Positions 5,468-7,055 of a stretch of DNA of 7,055 bases are shown piece after piece. This DNA is from an uncultured Erysipelotrichaceae bacterium (GTDB taxonomy: Bacteria > Bacillota_I > Bacilli_A > Erysipelotrichales > Coprobacillaceae). The notes beneath the pieces are model-generated. The model did no database searches and was not told the DNA's origin. It saw nothing but the letters and a program-made list of their open reading frames with translations. Location: positions 1 to 7,055 of the forward strand of contig CAJUOS010000072.1 in NCBI GenBank assembly GCA_910588075.1, given 5' to 3'. A program made the translations under genes and the position numbers. Position 1 is the stretch's first letter, and the number at the start of each line of letters is the position of its first letter.

Positions 5468-6772
5468 CTACCCTTTTCTTCTTTGTGCTAATTGATAACG
5501 ACGTTTTGCCTTTGTTACCATATCAGTAACTTCTATCTTACTTGGGCAAATATAAGTACACATACCACATTCAACACAACGAGTAATATCTAATTTTTCA
5601 ATTAATTCAACATTGGCTGCTTTTTCTGCTTGCATAATACGAACAGGTTGTAAATGTGCAGGACAATGTAAAGTACATTCACCACATTTTAAACATGGTA
5701 AAGGTTTTATATTTTCTTTTTTCATAACAGTAATTGCATTGTTATGACAATAAATAACAAATGAATCATTAGCGACAGATTTTCCCATCATTGGCCCTCC
5801 ACCAAGTAAGAAACCATCACATAAATCATCTACATAACCACCTATTTTATCAACAATATAATTAACAGGTGTTCCAATAGCAACTTCTACATTTTGTGGA
5901 TTCTTTAATCCATTTCCTGAGAAAGTTACAACGCGATGTGTAATTGGTTCACCATTTCTAATTCCTTTTGATAAAGCAATTGCTGTTGATGAATTATTTA
6001 CAATAACACCTATTTCAGCAGGTAATTTATCATATTCTTTCTTAAATACAGTTTCAACAACAACTCTTTCCCATCCCATTGGATAGCGATCTGGAACTTC
6101 ACGAGGTTCAATGTTATCATAGTTTTTTGCTTCTTCAACTAGTAACTCCATTAAATCAGGTTTATGTTCTTTAATTGCAATAATTGCATTTTTAGCATCT
6201 GCAGCTTTTATCAAGAAATGAACACCATCAAATAGTGCTTTAATATCTCTTTTCATAGCTAGATGATCACTTGTTAAAAATGGTTCACATTCAACACCAT
6301 TAATCAAAATTGTTTCAATGTTTTGTGGATTAGAATATTTAATATAAGTAGGGAAGCCAGAACCACCTAACCCTACTAATCCTAATTCCTTAATAGCATT
6401 AAAAACTTCTTCTTGTGTCATTGAATCAGGATTTTGAATATCTAGTGCTTTCACTCTTTCATTCTTATGATCATTTTCAATGACAATATGCTCTTGTAAT
6501 CTTTTTGAAGCATGCATACGTCTTTCTATTCCTTTAACAGTTCCAGAAACAGATGAGTAAATAGGAACATACATACTCTGACGAGTTGCTAACTTTGTTC
6601 CAATACAAACATGATCTCCCTCTTTTACATGGACATCAAAATCTGTTGCCATTCCTATCACAAGGGGAATATACACAACATCTGGTGCTTCAATTGGTAA
6701 AATAGGTTTATCTTTTGTTAAACCTTTTTGACCGTCTAATTTCACTTTTCCTATTCCAGATAAAATTGACAT
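5468..6772 (-). CDS. rnfC: RnfC, NADH-binding FMN and iron-sulfur subunit
   Basis: RnfC is the peripheral cytosolic subunit that exchanges electrons with NAD(H) through a non-covalent FMN and two 4Fe-4S clusters; it is related to NuoF and NqrA. The 434-aa product has the expected length. Visible motifs in order are TKDKPI (19-24), the flavin/nucleotide segment GLVGLGGSGFP (131-141), NGVECEPFLTSDH (158-170), YPMGWE (230-235), GGGPMMG (324-330), and two ferredoxin-type cluster motifs, Cys360/363/366/370 and Cys399/402/405/409. The Lys/Arg-rich C-terminus ends at RRKG. GGAGGG lies just before the ATG. It is first in the operon behind a recognisable promoter. It keeps everything needed for NADH oxidation, which matters because RnfB is reduced here. 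Confidence 0.95.
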   Translation of the reverse strand: MSILSGIGKVKLDGQKGLTKDKPILPIEAPDVVYIPLVIGMATDFDVHVKEGDHVCIGTKLATRQSMYVPIYSSVSGTVKGIERRMHASKRLQEHIVIENDHKNERVKALDIQNPDSMTQEEVFNAIKELGLVGLGGSGFPTYIKYSNPQNIETILINGVECEPFLTSDHLAMKRDIKALFDGVHFLIKAADAKNAIIAIKEHKPDLMELLVEEAKNYDNIEPREVPDRYPMGWERVVVETVFKKEYDKLPAEIGVIVNNSSTAIALSKGIRNGEPITHRVVTFSGNGLKNPQNVEVAIGTPVNYIVDKIGGYVDDLCDGFLLGGGPMMGKSVANDSFVIYCHNNAITVMKKENIKPLPCLKCGECTLHCPAHLQPVRIMQAEKAANVELIEKLDITRCVECGMCTYICPSKIEVTDMVTKAKRRYQLAQRRKG

Positions 6773-6801
6773 TGTATCCCTCCATATCTTTATACCAACA
6801 C

Positions 6802-6830
6802 ATTATATCATCATTCTATATTTTTTGAAA
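6802..6830 (-). promoter_or_regulatory. Promoter of the rnf operon
   Basis: On the minus strand, TATAAT (6807-6802) is a perfect -10 preceded by TGA, giving an extended -10. A 17-base spacer separates it from the weak -35 TTTCAA (6830-6825). The start of transcription would fall near 6795, leaving a leader of about 22 bases that contains the GGAGGG ribosome site of rnfC. TGAAA and TTTCA arms flank CCA at 6826-6838, overlapping the -35; this could be a small operator, but is weak evidence. Confidence 0.7.
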
Positions 6831-6927
6831 CCATTTCATGATTTTATTTTATTTTTCTAAAAATAACTTTTTTCACTCATTTTTTAAACAAATAAAAATA
6901 AAATAATAATATTTACATTTATTATTT

Positions 6928-6949
6928 ATGAAAATCAAATGACTTTCAT
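6928..6949. promoter_or_regulatory. Imperfect dyad upstream of the rnf promoter
   Basis: A 22-base element begins ATGAAA and ends TTTCAT; 9 of its 11 symmetric positions pair. It lies about 100 bases upstream of the -35. It does not match the Rex, Fur or PerR consensus as I know them. It could be an operator or chance in very AT-rich DNA. The rest of 6841-6974 shows nothing else I can support. Confidence 0.2.
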
Positions 6950-6974
6950 GTCTTTTTTTCATTAACTTCCTATT

Positions 6975-6996
6975 AAAAAAACTGCCTAGGCAGTTT
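6975..6996 (-). terminator. Rho-independent terminator of the upstream gene
   Basis: AAACTGCC followed by TAGGCAGTTT is a perfect 18-base palindrome (6979-6996); as RNA it folds with a CTAG loop. On the minus strand it leads into a run of T reaching 6975. On the plus strand the T run is short and broken. It therefore most likely ends a leftward transcript entering from beyond the right edge and insulates the rnf promoter. Confidence 0.75.
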
Positions 6997-6997
6997 C

Positions 6998-7055
6998 TTA
7001 TGGCTCTATAATATAACTGGAGGATTTAAATAATTCTTCAGTTTTCTTTTCTCTA
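6998..7055 (-). CDS. Possible C-terminal end of an unknown upstream gene (partial)
   Basis: A leftward frame enters from the right edge and reads REKKTEELFKSSSYIIEP before a TAA at 7000-6998, one base ahead of the terminator hairpin. A second leftward frame is also open to a TAG near 7006 (EKRKLKNYLNPPVIL), so the true frame cannot be decided. The case for a gene is mainly the adjacent terminator. Neither tail is recognised and no function can be given. Confidence 0.35.
   Translation of the reverse strand, partial: REKKTEELFKSSSYIIEP

Noticed and set aside
7017..7052. Plus-strand hairpin (10 pairs including G-U) followed by a T-rich run, resembling a terminator
   Set aside because: There is no plus-strand gene to its left to terminate, the T run is broken by C, and the arms overlap the possible end of a leftward gene. 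Chance pairing is more likely.

Overview
This window is AT-rich DNA from a low-GC Gram-positive bacterium. Strong GGAGG-type ribosome sites, U-tract hairpin terminators, an agr-type peptide system and a clostridial-style rnfCDGEAB gene order all point to an anaerobic Bacillota. Erysipelotrichia or Clostridia is an inference from style; no taxonomic marker is present. Every recognised gene lies on the minus strand, so transcription runs from right to left.

Right edge (about 6975-7055): possibly the last few codons of an upstream gene, closed by a perfectly palindromic terminator. Positions 6773-6974 are non-coding and very AT-rich. They hold a good extended -10 promoter for the main operon and a weak dyad further upstream.

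Middle (1006-6772): one tight Rnf operon, rnfC-rnfD-rnfG-rnfE-rnfA-small ORF-rnfB. Neighbouring genes are 1-13 nt apart or overlap by one base, and a strong terminator at 971-998 closes the operon. RnfC (NADH/FMN/two 4Fe-4S), RnfA and RnfE (membrane Cys pair each) and RnfG (covalent FMN) look canonical. Three things do not. (1) RnfD is 719 aa and carries an extra transmembrane helix, a charged linker and three tandem FMN-binding domains, each with its own Thr flavinylation motif. (2) RnfB is only 103 aa: it keeps the membrane helix and the first 4Fe-4S motif but lacks the ferredoxin-type domains. (3) A 57-aa membrane protein with a Cys4 motif is inserted between rnfA and rnfB. Together these suggest an Rnf variant rebuilt at both ends, with fewer clusters on the cytosolic ferredoxin side and up to five covalent flavins facing outside. 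It may pass NADH-derived electrons to an extracytosolic acceptor. This is inference.

Left (11-890): an agrD-agrB pair for a cyclic thiolactone/lactone peptide signal, with agrD first. Three spaced direct repeats lie at its promoter and a terminator follows. No agrC/agrA receptor genes and no ApbE flavin transferase are in the window.
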